Shown piece after piece: positions 1-10,897 of a stretch of 64,000 nt of DNA; position 1 is the stretch's first letter, and each line of letters starts with the position of its first letter. The notes under the pieces were generated by a model. The model searched no databases, was not told where the DNA came from, and was given only the letters and a program-made list of their open reading frames with translations. The translations under genes and the position numbers were made by a program. Origin of the DNA: Myotis daubentonii (lineage: Eukaryota; Chordata; Mammalia; Chiroptera; Vespertilionidae); the NCBI RefSeq assembly GCF_963259705.1, contig NC_081840.1, positions 6,629,062-6,693,061 of the forward strand, read 5' to 3'.

Positions 1-540
1 TTCATGTGCTGTGGAGTTTGGTTTTCTGGCAGTCTCTTAAGGAGTTCTGCATCTACGTTCATCAGGAATATCGGCCTGTAACTTCCTTTCCTTGAAGTGT
101 CTGTGGACTTGGCTTTGGTGTGAGAATAATGCCGGCCTTGCAACATGAGTTTGTAAGTGTTCTCGTCTCTTTGGAAGAGTTCGAGAAGGATTAAAACGAA
201 TTCTTCTTTAACTGGGAGGATTTACCCATAGAGCCATCTGGTCCTGGGCATTACTGTGTTGGGAGGTTTTTGATTCACGGTTTAAATTTCCTTACTCATC
301 GTTCTTGGCCTGTCCCGATTTTGTATGTCTTCATGATTCATTCTTGGTAGGTTTTATCGTTTTAGGAATGTACCCATTTCTTCTTGATTATCTAATTTGT
401 TGGCATGTAATTGTTCAGAGGAGTCTCTTATGGTCCTTTGTATTTCTGTGATATCAGTTGCAATGACTCCTCTTTCATTTATAATTTTATTTATTTGACT
501 CTTCTCCTTTTTTTTTTTTCCCTTGGTGAGACTAGCTAAA
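1..540 (-). mobile_element. L1 ORF2 fragment, inverted 5' part of an L1
   Basis: Read on the minus strand, this stretch resembles the middle of L1 ORF2, from the linker into the reverse transcriptase region, with many stops and frameshifts. At about 540 the sequence switches directly to plus-strand L1 ORF2 3' sequence. That arrangement is the classic 5' inversion produced by twin priming during L1 insertion. The left end lies outside the window. It is a dead relic. Confidence 0.75.
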
Positions 541-551
541 CAATCCTAAAA

Positions 552-752
552 TTGATATGGAACCATGAAAGGCCAAGTAGGCAAAGCGCGGTCTTGAGAA
601 AGAAGAATAAAGCTGGAGGACTCACACTTCCGGATTTCACACTACATTATGAAACTACAGTGATCAACACAGCATGGTACTGGCATAAAAACAGACATAT
701 AGACAGAGTAGAGGGCCCAGAAATAGATCCTCAAATATACACTCAGCTTTGA
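552..752 (+). pseudogene. L1 ORF2 C-terminal remnant
   Basis: A 66-codon open stretch matches the conserved L1 ORF2 region downstream of the reverse transcriptase. It contains [11 protein letters not shown] followed by [12 protein letters not shown], both recognisable L1 motifs. It begins inside the protein and ends at a stop, so it is a decayed fragment without function. The remaining ORF2 sequence continues in broken frames on both sides of the solo LTR. Confidence 0.8.
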
Positions 753-912
753 TATGGGCACCGAGAATACACAATTGGGAAAGGACAGTCTCTTCAAAAA
801 ACGGCACTGGGAAAACTGGGTATCCATGTGCAACGTAATGAAATTGGACTCTCATCTTACACCATACACAAAAATTAACTCAAAATGGATAAACGACTTC
901 CATACAAGACTG

Positions 913-918
913 ACACCA
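913..918. repeat. Target-site duplication, left copy (solo LTR)
   Basis: ACACCA lies directly before the solo LTR and recurs at 1698-1703 directly after it. A 6-bp duplication is usual for class II (betaretrovirus-like) integrases. Confidence 0.85.
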
Positions 919-1697
919 TGCCGGGGTCCTGCCCCAGCGGGTCCAGGGGTTCCCCAAAGGTGTGGACGGAGTCGGCGAAGAAGGAATGACACGGGGACAG
1001 TGTTCAGTTGATCAGCAGCCTAGCCAGGATCTCTAGCCAGGATCTCCAGAGAGGTTCTGCTTTGGATCTCCAGCGAGGTTCTGTAGCCATGTTCCCTCGC
1101 TAGGTTCTCCAGCCAGGTTCTGTCCAGGCTCTCCAGTCAGGTTCAGTGTCCAGGTTCCAGTCAGGTTCTCCTGCCAATCTCTGTAGTCAGGTTCAGTCCA
1201 GGATCCCTTGCCATGTTCTCCCGCTAGGCTCTGTCTCTAGGCTCCGAGGCCAGTCCCGGTCCAGGATCCTCCGGCATGCTCTCTCCAGCAAAGTTCTTCT
1301 GTCTCTAGGCTCCGAGTAGATTCTGTCTTCTTGATTCTGTTCTAAGTTCTGAGTGTTTCTGTCTTGTTACAACTGTATTTATACCAGTTGATTCAATCCT
1401 ATCAATCTCTATTACAAAGGTTAGGGCGTTTCTTATCTCCATTCCAGGGAGAAAAGATTATGTAGTTTAAGCATGATTGTTCGTAGTTAAAGGGATTAAT
1501 TACCCGCCTGGCACTTAGTTGAGGGGTTTTATTCCCTCCCTAACTTCAGGGGAAAATCCCTACCTGGGGATTCAACCTTTCTCGGAGAGGTGACCTTGGT
1601 TAAAACACAGCGCCAAGAAGGTGAGCAAGCATATTAAGAACCATATGCCATATATGCCAGGTCCCTTGAAACAGCAAGGATGGACCGGCTCCCGGCA
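919..1697 (-). mobile_element. Solo LTR of a betaretrovirus-like (class II) element
   Basis: This 779-bp block is the reverse complement of the same LTR family that flanks the element at 14190-16479. It begins TGCCGGGG and ends CCCGGCA, and is bounded by the 6-bp duplication ACACCA. No internal sequence is present, so it is a solo LTR left by LTR-LTR recombination. It sits in L1 ORF2, which resumes at the next base. It is clearly more diverged from the paired LTRs than they are from each other, so it is an older insertion. The region 1015-1320 carries degenerate short tandem repeats like those in the paired LTRs. Confidence 0.9.
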
Positions 1698-1960
1698 ACA
1701 CCATAAAACTCCTAGAGGAAGACATAGGGAAAACCTCCTTGACATTGGTCTTAGCGGTGATTTCTTGGCTCTGACACCAAAGGCACAGGCAATAAAAGCA
1801 AAAATAAAACACGTGGGACATCAAACTAAAAAGCTTCTGCCCAGCAAAAGAAACAACAAAATGAAAAGGCAACTTGTGGAATGGGAGAAAATATTTGCAA
1901 AATATATGAGGAACTCACACAAGTTAGCAAAAGAACCAAACAAACCTAAATGATTTAAAC

Positions 1961-2022
1961 CAGCTGTCGCCAACCTTTCAGACCTCACGGACCACCAGTG
2001 GACCACCGGTTGGTGACCACTG
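1961..2022. mobile_element. 62-bp hAT-type micro-MITE
   Basis: A near-palindromic element starts CAGCTGTCGCCAACC and ends in the approximate inverse, GGTTGGTGACCACTG. It is flanked by a perfect 8-bp duplication ATTTAAAC (1953-1960 and 2023-2030), the hallmark of hAT transposition. A second copy lies at 51435-51503. It has no coding capacity and must have been moved by a transposase supplied in trans. Confidence 0.8.
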
Positions 2023-2212
2023 ATTTAAACAATGGGCAAAGGACCCAAACAGACATTTTTTCCAAAGAAAGCATACGAATGGTCCATACGTATATTAAAC
2101 TGTTCTCACTATCACTAATCATCGGGGAAATGCAAATCAAAACTGCCATGATGCATCACCTCACACCTGTTAGGATGGCAATTATAAAAAACATCAATAA
2201 AAGACAGCCGTG

Positions 2213-2425
2213 GCTGAACCGGTTTGGCCTGGTGGATAGAGCGTCGGCCTTGGCCTGAGGGGTCCCGGGTTCGATTCCGGTCAGGGGCATGTGCCTTGGT
2301 TGAGGGCACGTCCCCAGTGGGGCACATGCAGGAGGCAGCTGATCGATCTCTCTCATCGATGTTTCTGGCTCTCTGTCCCTCTCCCTTCTTCTCTGTAAAA
2401 AAATCAATAAAATATTTTTTTAAAA
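2213..2425 (+). mobile_element. VES-type SINE
   Basis: The tRNA-like head has the RNA polymerase III B-box motif GGGTTCGATTCC near 2268. It is followed by a C/T-rich body and an AATAAAATA A-rich tail. A target duplication of about 13 bp ending GCCGTG flanks it (about 2200-2212 and 2426-2437, one mismatch). It interrupts the L1 3' region. Confidence 0.9.
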
Positions 2426-3181
2426 AAAGATAGCCGTGTTGGTGAGGATATGGAGAAACTGGGATCCCTGTACACTGGTGAGCATGTGAACTAGTGCAGC
2501 CATTATGGAAAAGAGTATGAAGTTTCCTCAAAAAAATCAAAACTAGAGCTGCCACACGATGCAGCAGCCCCGCTTCTGGGTGCTTATGCAAAGGAATGAG
2601 AGCAGGACGCCGAGCTGGCATCTGGGCCTCCATGTCCACCGTAGCCTTCGTCACAGCAGCCAGGATGGGGACAACCCGGTGTCTGTGGTGGATGGATGGA
2701 TAGAGAAGACGTGAATACATATACAATGAAATATTACTCAGCCATAAAGAGAATAAAATCCTGCCATTTGGGACTTGGATGAACCTGGAAGACGTGTGCT
2801 AAGTGAAAGAAGCCAGACATAGAAAGACGAATACTGAATAATTTCAAATATATGTGGAACTTTGAAAAGTTGAACTAATAGACCCAGAGAGTAGACTGGT
2901 AGCTACCAGGGGAGGAGAGAGGGGAAGGAAATGGGGGATGTTGGTCAAAGGGCACAAACTTCCAGTTATAATAAGGGGATCGAATACGCAGCGCGGTGAT
3001 TACCGTTAATATTAATGTATTGTAGGCTCGACATTTGCGAAGAGAACAGATCTCAAATGTTCTCACCTCAAAAAGAAAACAGAGCCATAGTGAGCTGACA
3101 GATGCGTTCATTAACTAGATTGGGGAGTCATTTCACAATGTATACATTTATGAAATCATCACATTGTACACTTTAAATATA

Positions 3182-3550
3182 TAGGGTGCCCCCCAAAAAT
3201 GTATACACACACTTTGAATCATCATAAAGGCAGTGTTTATTTTATTTATTTTTAAAATATATTTTTATTGATTTCAGAGAGGAGGGGAGAGGGAGAAAGA
3301 GATAGAAACATCAACGATGAGAGAGAATCATTGATCAGTTGCTTCCTGCACGCCCCCTACTGGGGATCGAGCCCACAACCTGAGCATGTGCCCTGACCAG
3401 GAATCGAACTGTTACCTCCTGGTTCATAGGTCAATGCTCAACCACTGAGCCACTGCGGCCAGGCAAGGCAGCGTTTATCAAAGTGCATTTCATTTTCAAA
3501 AGTGAGCTGTCCACTGTTAAAGTGTGTATACAGGTTTTGGGGATGCCCTG
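3182..3550. mobile_element. Mariner-like MITE (interrupted by a SINE)
   Basis: The ends form inverted repeats: TAGGGTGCCCCCCAAAAATG at the left, and at the right the complement of CAGGGCATCCCCAAAACC. Both continue into GTATACAC. TA dinucleotides flank both ends, as expected for Tc1/mariner insertion. Without the SINE at 3241-3464 and its duplicated target, the element is about 130 bp and non-coding. L1 sequence reads across the insertion. Confidence 0.65.
3241..3464 (-). mobile_element. VES-type SINE nested in the mariner-like MITE
   Basis: An antisense SINE with a T-rich start (complement of the A-rich tail), a GA-rich body and a tRNA-like head ending GCCACTGCGGCCAGGC. The target duplication AAGGCAGTGTTTAT (3227-3240) recurs at 3465-3478 with one mismatch. 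It therefore inserted after the MITE, which inserted after the L1. Confidence 0.9.
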
Positions 3551-3615
3551 TATATAATTTTTGTCAATTCTACATCAATAAATCTGAAAAAAATAAAAGC
3601 AAAAAAAAAAAAAGG

Positions 3616-6600
3616 TCCACATAGTATGACTAAAAGAATGTCAATAGTAATGGGATGCGACAGGACTGGCCTGGAGGGGCAGGCAAGGACTCAGAGGGTC
3701 AGTGACACGGAGTGGGGGACCCTCAGAGTAGGTGAGCGGGTAGCTCCACCGAGTCTCAAAGGACGATAGGACGAGGGGACCCAAGGGAGGGAAGAGGGGC
3801 CATTCTGGGCAGGACGACATCCTGTGACTGTGAAGGGTTGTGTGTGTGATCACCAGACCCACCTCTCTGCTGCAGTCTGAGGAATAATGACAGGCGTTGG
3901 GGACCGGGCAGGGAGGGGCTGTGACCTGCAGGCAGCGGGACCCTGGTGCGGTTTCTGGGCGAGAAGAGCTCAGGTCAGGGGTGTCTGTCTGAGAGTGGGG
4001 GGCCATAGGTTTGCCCTCTGCCGCTTTGGCGTAGGGTGGACATCAAGGGACACGTGCCCAATGGAATGAACGAGTGAACTGCTCTGTCTGCTTCTCAGCC
4101 TCCCCTTCTGTGAGGGGAGGGACTGAGCACTTCGGGTTTGGCGGCAGGATGGCTGTCTCGCGTTGCCGGGTCCATCCCTGAACCAGCCCCTAGAGGTGCC
4201 ACAGAGGGATGCAGGCCTCCTGCCCTGCGTCCTGGGTCCTCCCCGGGCCTCACTGCCTCCCGTGCCGGCCTCCCCGGTGCCAACAGGGATGCTGGCCACT
4301 TGGCTGCTGAAGGCCGGGACGGGGCACGGCAGGGTGGTGGGCGGGGCGGGGAAGTTGGGCACATGTGCCCGCATGGAGTTGGCTCCCGTGTGGAAGTCCA
4401 AGAGAAAACCTCGGTCGTGACTGCGGTTCAGATGGACCGGGGCGTGGAACCGGGGGCGGAAGCGAGGCACCAGAAAGCTCCGTCTATAAAAGCGCTATCT
4501 CCCTGCCCAGCCGCTGAAATGGGGCTCTGGGGACGGGAAACATCCCAGGAGCAAACAAAAATACAAGGTCCCCTGCCCACGTAACAGGATAAGCTGGAAA
4601 ACACATCATATGATGCAACCGATTTCAGAGGCGCAAGTCCAAACAAATAAATTAACCGAGCGTGTTGTGCAACGGCGACAGCAGTGCCCACGGCCTGCAC
4701 CCGGCCTCCCCCACCAAACCGCCAACTCCCCCCCGCCCCCCGGCCCCCGCCCCGCTCCGGCCAGAGGTCTCCTTTCTGGCTGGAACCCTGGGTTTTTGGC
4801 AAAAGTGAAAACGGCTTCAGAGCACAGTGTGTGCCCCTGGCCTGGCCGCCGGCTCTGCTGTGTGCGCGGGCCCCATCGGCGCGGCGTCTGGCGGTGTCCC
4901 CAGCCCAGCATCCTTTCTCCTTCCCAGACACAGACTAGGGACAGCTCCCTCTGCTCTGCAGGCTGCTGTCCCCGAGCCCGTCTGGGGCCAGGCCCTCTGG
5001 ACACGGTTGCTACTGTCACTTGCTGGGCTGCTACACTCCCTGTCACTCCCTCGCCCCAACCCATAGCTGATCTCTGCCAGGTCCTGTCTCTTTTTCAAAA
5101 CACTGTCCCATCTCCAACCTCTTGTCCCTCTGCCTAGGCCTTCCCGGGAGATCTGTCCTGCCAGCCCTGATGTGGCCCCGCTGGTGCCCAGGAGCTCCGC
5201 TTGCACTTCAACAACCAGGCCCAACGCCAGCCTCTGCGTCCCAATCCGGAACCTGTGACTGTTCCCTTCGGGAGGGATGAGGTTGCAGGTGGTGAACTGA
5301 AGGCAGGTCATTAGGGAGCTGGTCTGGCTCCAGGGAGCTCGGGGTCATGGGACGAGGGAGGCAGGAGGCAGGTGGGCAGGACTGGGCCCCAGCTGCTGGC
5401 TCTGGAGATGGAGGAAGGGGCCGCGAGCCAAGGGATGCATGTGGCCTGCAGGCCTGGGATGGGCCCGGGATCAGCCAGCCTGAGCCCGGAGCACCCGAGG
5501 AATGCAGTCCTCCCACACCCTGCCCTTAGCCCAGGGAGGCCCTCCCAGACCTCTGGCCTCTAGATCTGTAAGGTGACACATTGATGTCATTTAGAGCCTC
5601 TAAATTGGTGATGACCTGTCAGAGTGACAACAGGAAACACCTACGAAAGCCTTCTTTCTCCCCGCCCCCCACCCCCCTGGCCCTGGAGAGGCAGGCGAGC
5701 CCTCCGCATTTCTCAATGCTGCTATGCAGACCTGGGACTTTACGTAATGGCCACAAGAACACGCCCTAAGCTGGCCACTCTGAAAGCACGTCTGGGGAGG
5801 GTAAGGTCAGGCCCAACTTTCGCCCTCTGTGTCCTTGACCCCACACATCTCAAGAGCCATGCTGACAGTCACGGGGCCAGCTTTCTTCCCACCCCCGCCA
5901 GCTAAAACCGACTTTGGAGACAGGTATTATGGAGCCAAGGAGGCTGCCACCGAGCCTTACAGGCAGAAACCCACACGGACATGCACTGGGCTGGGGGTCC
6001 CAGAGGGAGCCGAGTGCCTCAGATTGTGACAAATCAGTGTGGCCAGTGTCCTGCTTGGCGTCCAGCTCTGTGGTTGATGATGTCACCATCTCCCTGAGGC
6101 CAGGGCGGGTGGCTGATGGACCACTGTGTCCCCAGGGCTGAGGGGCTCTGTGCTGAATGATGAATGAAGAAATGGGTCCATTAGAAATTGGCAACAACCA
6201 AGAGGTGTTTCAGAAGGCGCCTTGCAGGCCACAGCTTCACAGTGTCCGGAAGGCCTGAGCCCGGCATTCGGCTCTGCGCCTGCCTTCCCTGCCCCCCACC
6301 TGGCCAGGTGCCCTCCCCTGCTCCCTGGCACTCGGGCACACCTGCTCCCTCGTCCTAGTCCTCCCTGTCCCCAGAACCCAGCTCCAAAAGGGGAGCCCCA
6401 TCAAGGTTTGCAGAGAGGGGTTCCCCAAGGTGGGGAGGCCACCAGACACAGCCAAGGGCACGAGAAATGTGACAATTTGATACCATTACATCTGCATCAT
6501 CTGTCCACTTGCGCTTAACTTTCCCCAAGATTGTTTTCTGTTGAATTAATGAAAAGAGCGTGTGTCCTGTGCTGACTACTCTCCTGGGAGATTCTATGAG

Positions 6601-8447
6601 CGTGGCTCTGGCCTTGGAGCCAGGCTGGGGCTGGGAGGGGACACTGTGTCCCCAGGAGTCAGGGAGGGGACAGGAAACTGGGCCCCAGGTGGAGGAGGAG
6701 GAAGACGTCCGAGTGAGGGAGGGGATGGCCAGTCCTCCGGCAGTACTTTAAATACCTTAAAGGAAGAGCCCGCACCACACTCTGTGGCAAGACTCGGTGT
6801 TTGAGGCAGAGATGGCAGAAGACCCCAAATTGGGTGTGATGAGCTCTCTGAAGACCCCGCTGCCTGAGATCACAGTTGGTCAAGAATTTTAAAAACGGAA
6901 GCATGGCTTGTTGGGCCCCCTCCCCAGGCCTCTCAGCTGTTACCGAGTCCCCAAGGCCACCCTCCAGCCCACAGCCACCCCAGTGACAGGGAGGAGTGGC
7001 CGTGATTACCCAACTCTGGAGGCAAGTCCAGCTTCCAATTCATTCACGCGAAGATGGCCCGTGGCCTCCCTGCCCTCCTCCGCCCCCTGTGGAGTCAGGC
7101 TGGACACCAGGTCATTCACGCCACACCCAAGTGGCCGAGTGAAAATCGGACAGAGAAGCCCTCCTCCTGACCCCCAACTCCAGCTCCTGAGGAAGACAGA
7201 GCCTCCGAGGAATCTCAGGGCGGCCGGACAGACCCAGCAGGTGAAGGCTGGCCTGCAGGAATCCCTTCCAAGGAGCAACAGAACTTTCTGGAACTGTGAT
7301 TCCCAGGGCAGTCAACATGGACAGCCAGCAGGATGACCTGACACGTCTCTGACAGGCGTGTGGACACACAAGGACCCATGGTCAGGACAGAGCACAGATG
7401 GCCTGCCCAGGATGCCGTCTGAAGGCCCTGCTGCATGAGATCAAATGGAAGCATGAGAGAGGGGACAGTGAGCCCTAAACGCTGCCAGAAGGGCTGGTGG
7501 CTTTTATCCAGAAGCTTCTACAGCAAGCAGCACACAGTGGGTCTGACGGTGAAGATGGGGCCAGGGCCCAGGCCACCTGCAGGCAAAATGAAACCCAAAC
7601 CCACATAGAATCTTGTTTTTCATTTGCCTGCACGACTCCCAGGCTGAAAATTTCACAGCCAGCTCTCACCAACAGACAGCGAGACCAAGTCCCCCACAGA
7701 CACCCCGGTTTCTGCACTTGGCTCTCTCAGCGACACCTAGTTCATCGCAAAGAGGAAAGCCGCCCTCGGTCGCGGTGGCGAGAGATTACCAGCTGCCACA
7801 GGGAAACGGGGCTCAGCTGACTTCTCCGTTTCCTTCCAAACCTGCAGCCTCAATATGGTGGAAGGCTAACAGATAAAAGCATTTTCTTGAAACCTCCGGT
7901 AAATGAGTAGCTCATTTTTCCTGGCCCACCGACGTGAGGGCTCTCAATTACCTTTCGCTGATTAAAGACAGGCATTCCTGCCTCTGGGCAAAGAGGGAAG
8001 GAGAGGCGAACCCCATTCTTAAAGGGGGTCGCGATGTGAGTGATGGAGACCCGTTGGAGCTGGCTTTCTCCTCCAGTGGTTTCCAGATGCCACCGAACAG
8101 GACCTGCAGTGTTCTCACAGGGAGACAATGAGTGATCCTATAGCCCAGGGGCGCACGACGCATCGGACCCTCTTGTCTAGTTTCCCATTTCAAATGTGCC
8201 CGGCAAGGTAGGTGGCACGGACATCCTCGGAGCTTCAGGAACACACAGGGGGAGCGGCTCTCTCCCCAGCTGTGGTGGTGGAGTGAGGAGGTGCTTGTGC
8301 TCTGCTCAGATGGGAACCCCGACTCTCAGGAGTCAGGGTCAGGGTCAGGATTAGGGTTAACAAAGGTCCCTAGAAGTAGAGGTACCTTCAAGGGGTGAGG
8401 GTGTCCAGGGGATCATCAGCCAGTTATTTCTTGCCTTTGCCACTGAC

Positions 8448-8449
<2 letters not shown>
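3616..8449. other. GC-rich single-copy-looking DNA, no gene recognised
   Basis: I recognise no repeat family, exon or RNA gene here. Many short open frames overlap on both strands, as expected from high GC content and few stops. CpG density rises modestly around 4100-4950 and a TATAAAAG octamer occurs near 4486. I see no supporting transcription-unit structure. Confidence 0.5.
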
Positions 8450-8450
<1 letters not shown>

Positions 8451-8482
<32 letters not shown>

Positions 8483-8518
8483 ACACACATAGTGCACATG
8501 CACGCACGCACACACGCA
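8451..8518. repeat. CA microsatellite
   Basis: A nearly pure (CA)n run at 8451-8490 followed by an imperfect CA/CG-containing extension. Confidence 0.95.
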
Positions 8519-8699
8519 ACCACTTGCATGGCTGGGAATGCCGTGTGTGGCCCTGCGCCCACCCGGAGGCGAGAGGACGGAAGCCAGTGGTCTCGGTGGA
8601 AAGCAGGCCAGGCTGGGGCGATCCTGACCTCAGAGTCCCCTCTTGTGCCTCTCACCGGCTTTGGCACAGGGATCAGTCTCGCGTCCCCGGATCGTTTCT

Positions 8700-9180
8700 A
8701 AGGTCCCCTCCGTGTTAGATTCTATGATTCTATTAACACTGAATGCGGATTTGAAATGCTAAATGGAGTCTGTGAAGGCTGAGTATTTCTCAAGATTTAA
8801 AATGTCTCTCTATACTAATTGAAACTAATTCTCCCAACTGGGCATTAAAAGCCCCGGGCTGGTCTCTCCATTTGACGGACGCTGACAAAGCGCGCGGGGA
8901 GCCGGAGGGGCTGTGCGCCCGCGCCCCGCGCTGCTGCTCAGCCCACAGGCTCTGCTCATTTGCTCTAATGCATCCTCGCTTTCCCTGGCAGGCCCCGGCC
9001 CACGTCCCCACATCCTATGCCACTTAACTCGCTTAATGCATGGCCGCCTCTCTCCCCGCTGCTCCCTCCTTCCCTCCCTCCTACTTAGAGCGTGGCAGCC
9101 TAATGGCCGTAATCACGGTGATGAGCATTTAACAATGCCGGGTGCTGCTCTCAGCAGAGCAACGCTCTCCCTCCGGAGAA
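8700..9180. promoter_or_regulatory. Candidate conserved noncoding element block
   Basis: A non-repetitive block mixes AT-rich segments containing homeodomain-type TAAT cores (for example CTAATTGAAACTAATT near 8816-8831 and CCTAATGGCCGTAATCACGG near 9100) with a CpG-rich core near 8885-8940. Its texture differs from the surrounding GC-rich DNA and resembles developmental enhancers. This is an impression from composition only; conservation has not been tested. Confidence 0.3.
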
Positions 9181-9384
9181 GGGACCTTTCATTCCAGCTG
9201 GCGAGGTGGGTGGCATGGAGGGAGGTGTCGCCCCCCCGCCCCCCTGGGTGTCTGCAGAAGACACTGCCAGGAGCTGGAAGTAGCGGCTGGGCCATCGAGA
9301 AAACAGCGACTTGAAAGGAGGGCAGAGGCCCTCGGGGGCCACAGAGCCCCCTGAAGTCGGTGTCCAGTCATTTAAATACATGAA

Positions 9385-9560
9385 AAAGCAATTTTAAAAA
9401 ATTATACTGAAATATGCATAACATACAATTACCATCGTAACCGTTTGTAAGTGTGCAATTCACCGGCGTTAAGTACATCACCACGATCCCTTTCTAGAAC
9501 TTTCTCATCGTCCCAAACAAGCCCTGCCTTCCACTCCCCACGGTCCCTGGCACGTGACGC
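9385..9560 (-). mobile_element. L1 3' end fragment
   Basis: The sequence complements the common mammalian L1 3'-end wording (chain of TTAAGTACAT, GTGCAATTC and TAACCGTTTG), so the L1 runs on the minus strand. It is old and diverged. Confidence 0.65.
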
Positions 9561-9639
9561 CCTCTTCCGTTGTCTGCTTCATCTGGTCTGCAGTGAACAG
9601 GTGCTGGTCAGACTCAGGAGCAGCCTACACTTTGAAAAA

Positions 9640-9755
9640 CTGTACACCGCCCCCTTCTGGTGGGTAAACTGAGGCACGCTGGGGGAAGCGGCCCACCCAC
9701 ACTGAGCAGAGAGCCAGGGGCCATCAGGGCAGCACGGCAAGTCTCAGTCCAAATG
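9640..9755 (-). mobile_element. MIR-like relic
   Basis: GGGTAAACTGAGGCACGCTG and the following text resemble the antisense MIR core. It is short and diverged, so the call is moderate. Confidence 0.45.
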
Positions 9756-9945
9756 GCTTTTTGACATTCATCGCACTTTATGTTCCACGGAGACTAGTCT
9801 GTTCCTTTCTTCCATAGGAAATGGAGCAGATACACAAGAATGAGAGGGTGATGTGCAGATACTCGGGCGGCCACCGTCTAGACTTGACGAGTGCTAATAT
9901 TTTGTTGCAAGTGCTTTACATTTTTATAAAAGAAATGGAATACGA

Positions 9946-10139
9946 GCCCAGGCCAGGGTGGTTCAGTTGGTTAGAGCATCACCCCATACACCGAAAGGCT
10001 GCGGGTTTGATCCCTAATCGGGGCGCATGCAGGAGGCAACGGATTGCTGTTTCTCTCTCACATCCATGTTTCTCCCTCTCTGTCTCTCTCCCCCTGCCCC
10101 TCTCTCTAAAATCAATATGCTTATCTTCAGATGAGAATT
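9946..10139 (+). mobile_element. VES-related SINE, divergent subtype
   Basis: The head (GGTTCAGTTGGTTAGAGCATC) differs from the majority subtype, and the B-box-like GGGTTTGATCCC is present near 10003. A C/T-rich body and AAAATCAATATG tail follow. A long GAAA microsatellite has grown directly from the tail. Confidence 0.8.
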
Positions 10140-10140
10140 T

Positions 10141-10214
<74 letters not shown>

Positions 10215-10250
10215 GAAGGAAGAAAGGAAGGAAGGAAGAGGGGAAGGGAG
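10140..10250. repeat. GAAA/GGAA microsatellite on a SINE tail
   Basis: About 18 GAAA units pass into mixed GGAA units. The complementary strand gives long artificial Ser/Phe open frames, which are not genes. Confidence 0.95.
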
Positions 10251-10339
10251 GGAACATTAGACAATGCTGCCCTCTGGGTCTGGCTCCAGGGGTGTTCTCC
10301 CCCGACAGGTAATCTGAGTATCACCGGAATTCGGTGTGT

Positions 10340-10897
10340 TTTTTCCAGTCACTGTTCTCTTGTTTACACCTACAGAGAGAGATATCTATGAATAATTCAT
10401 AATGTGTTTTGCAGTGTGTTTTTAAACATTTTCGTAAATATATTACACAGCAAGCCTGCGTTTTTCACTCAACATTATGTTTTTGAGATGTAATTGTGTT
10501 GGTACGAGTGTGTGTGTGTGCTGAGGCTGATTCCAATTTATTTTTCTATTACAGGCGGCGCCATAATTATGCATGACTCTCTCCAGGTAATAGATCTAGA
10601 ACTGGGATCGCCGAGTCTCTGCGAACACGCATTTCCAATTCCAATTTTGCTTCGGTTGGTGACAAATTGCTTTCCAAAGTGGCTGAATTAATTGACGCCC
10701 CTACCGGCGCTGTGCGAGAATTCCTTTTATGCCTTATCTTTTAAAATGTTTACCAATCTGATTAGTGCGAAATGTCCTCTTGCTCGTTTTAAATCACATT
10801 TCTCTGATTATTAGGGAGACTGAGCGTCTTCTCATATGTGCATTAATAATTTCCATTTTATTTTTCTGTGAGCTGTTTATTCTGCTCTTCTACTGTG
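10340..10897 (-). mobile_element. Old L1 3' sequence, antisense
   Basis: Text such as CCAAAGTGGCTGAATTAATT followed by a run resembling the complement of L1 3'-proximal sequence indicates an old minus-strand L1. The boundaries are approximate. Confidence 0.55.

Larger units (their letters stand above)
541..3615 (+). mobile_element. L1 3' half (ORF2 C-terminus, 3' end, A-rich tail), heavily nested
   Basis: Plus-strand L1 sequence resumes at 541 and runs through the ORF2 C-terminal region and 3' end to an A-rich tail at about 3590-3613. It is broken by a solo LTR (919-1697), a small hAT MITE (1961-2022), a SINE (about 2213-2425) and a mariner-like MITE (3182-3550). The L1 reads continuously across each insertion once one target duplication is removed. 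An open stretch at 552-752 keeps the [10 protein letters not shown] motif typical of the L1 ORF2 C-terminal region. No intact ORF remains. Confidence 0.8.

Noticed and set aside
1621..1953. 110-codon plus-strand open frame
   Set aside because: It runs from the end of the solo LTR into L1 sequence; a chimera by chance, with no protein family resemblance beyond L1.
2213..2290. tRNA gene
   Set aside because: The B box belongs to the tRNA-derived head of a SINE with an A-rich tail and target duplication; the same applies to every tRNA-like hit in the window.
2115..2726. 203-codon minus-strand open frame
   Set aside because: It overlaps L1 3' sequence and an antisense SINE; not a gene.
4486..4493. 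TATAAAAG followed by GC-rich DNA as a promoter
   Set aside because: A single octamer with no supporting gene, initiator or downstream exon; expected by chance in a window of this size.
8334..8360. GGGTCA/GGGTTA-like run as an interstitial telomere repeat
   Set aside because: Only one or two telomere-like hexamers are present, mixed with GGGTCA units.
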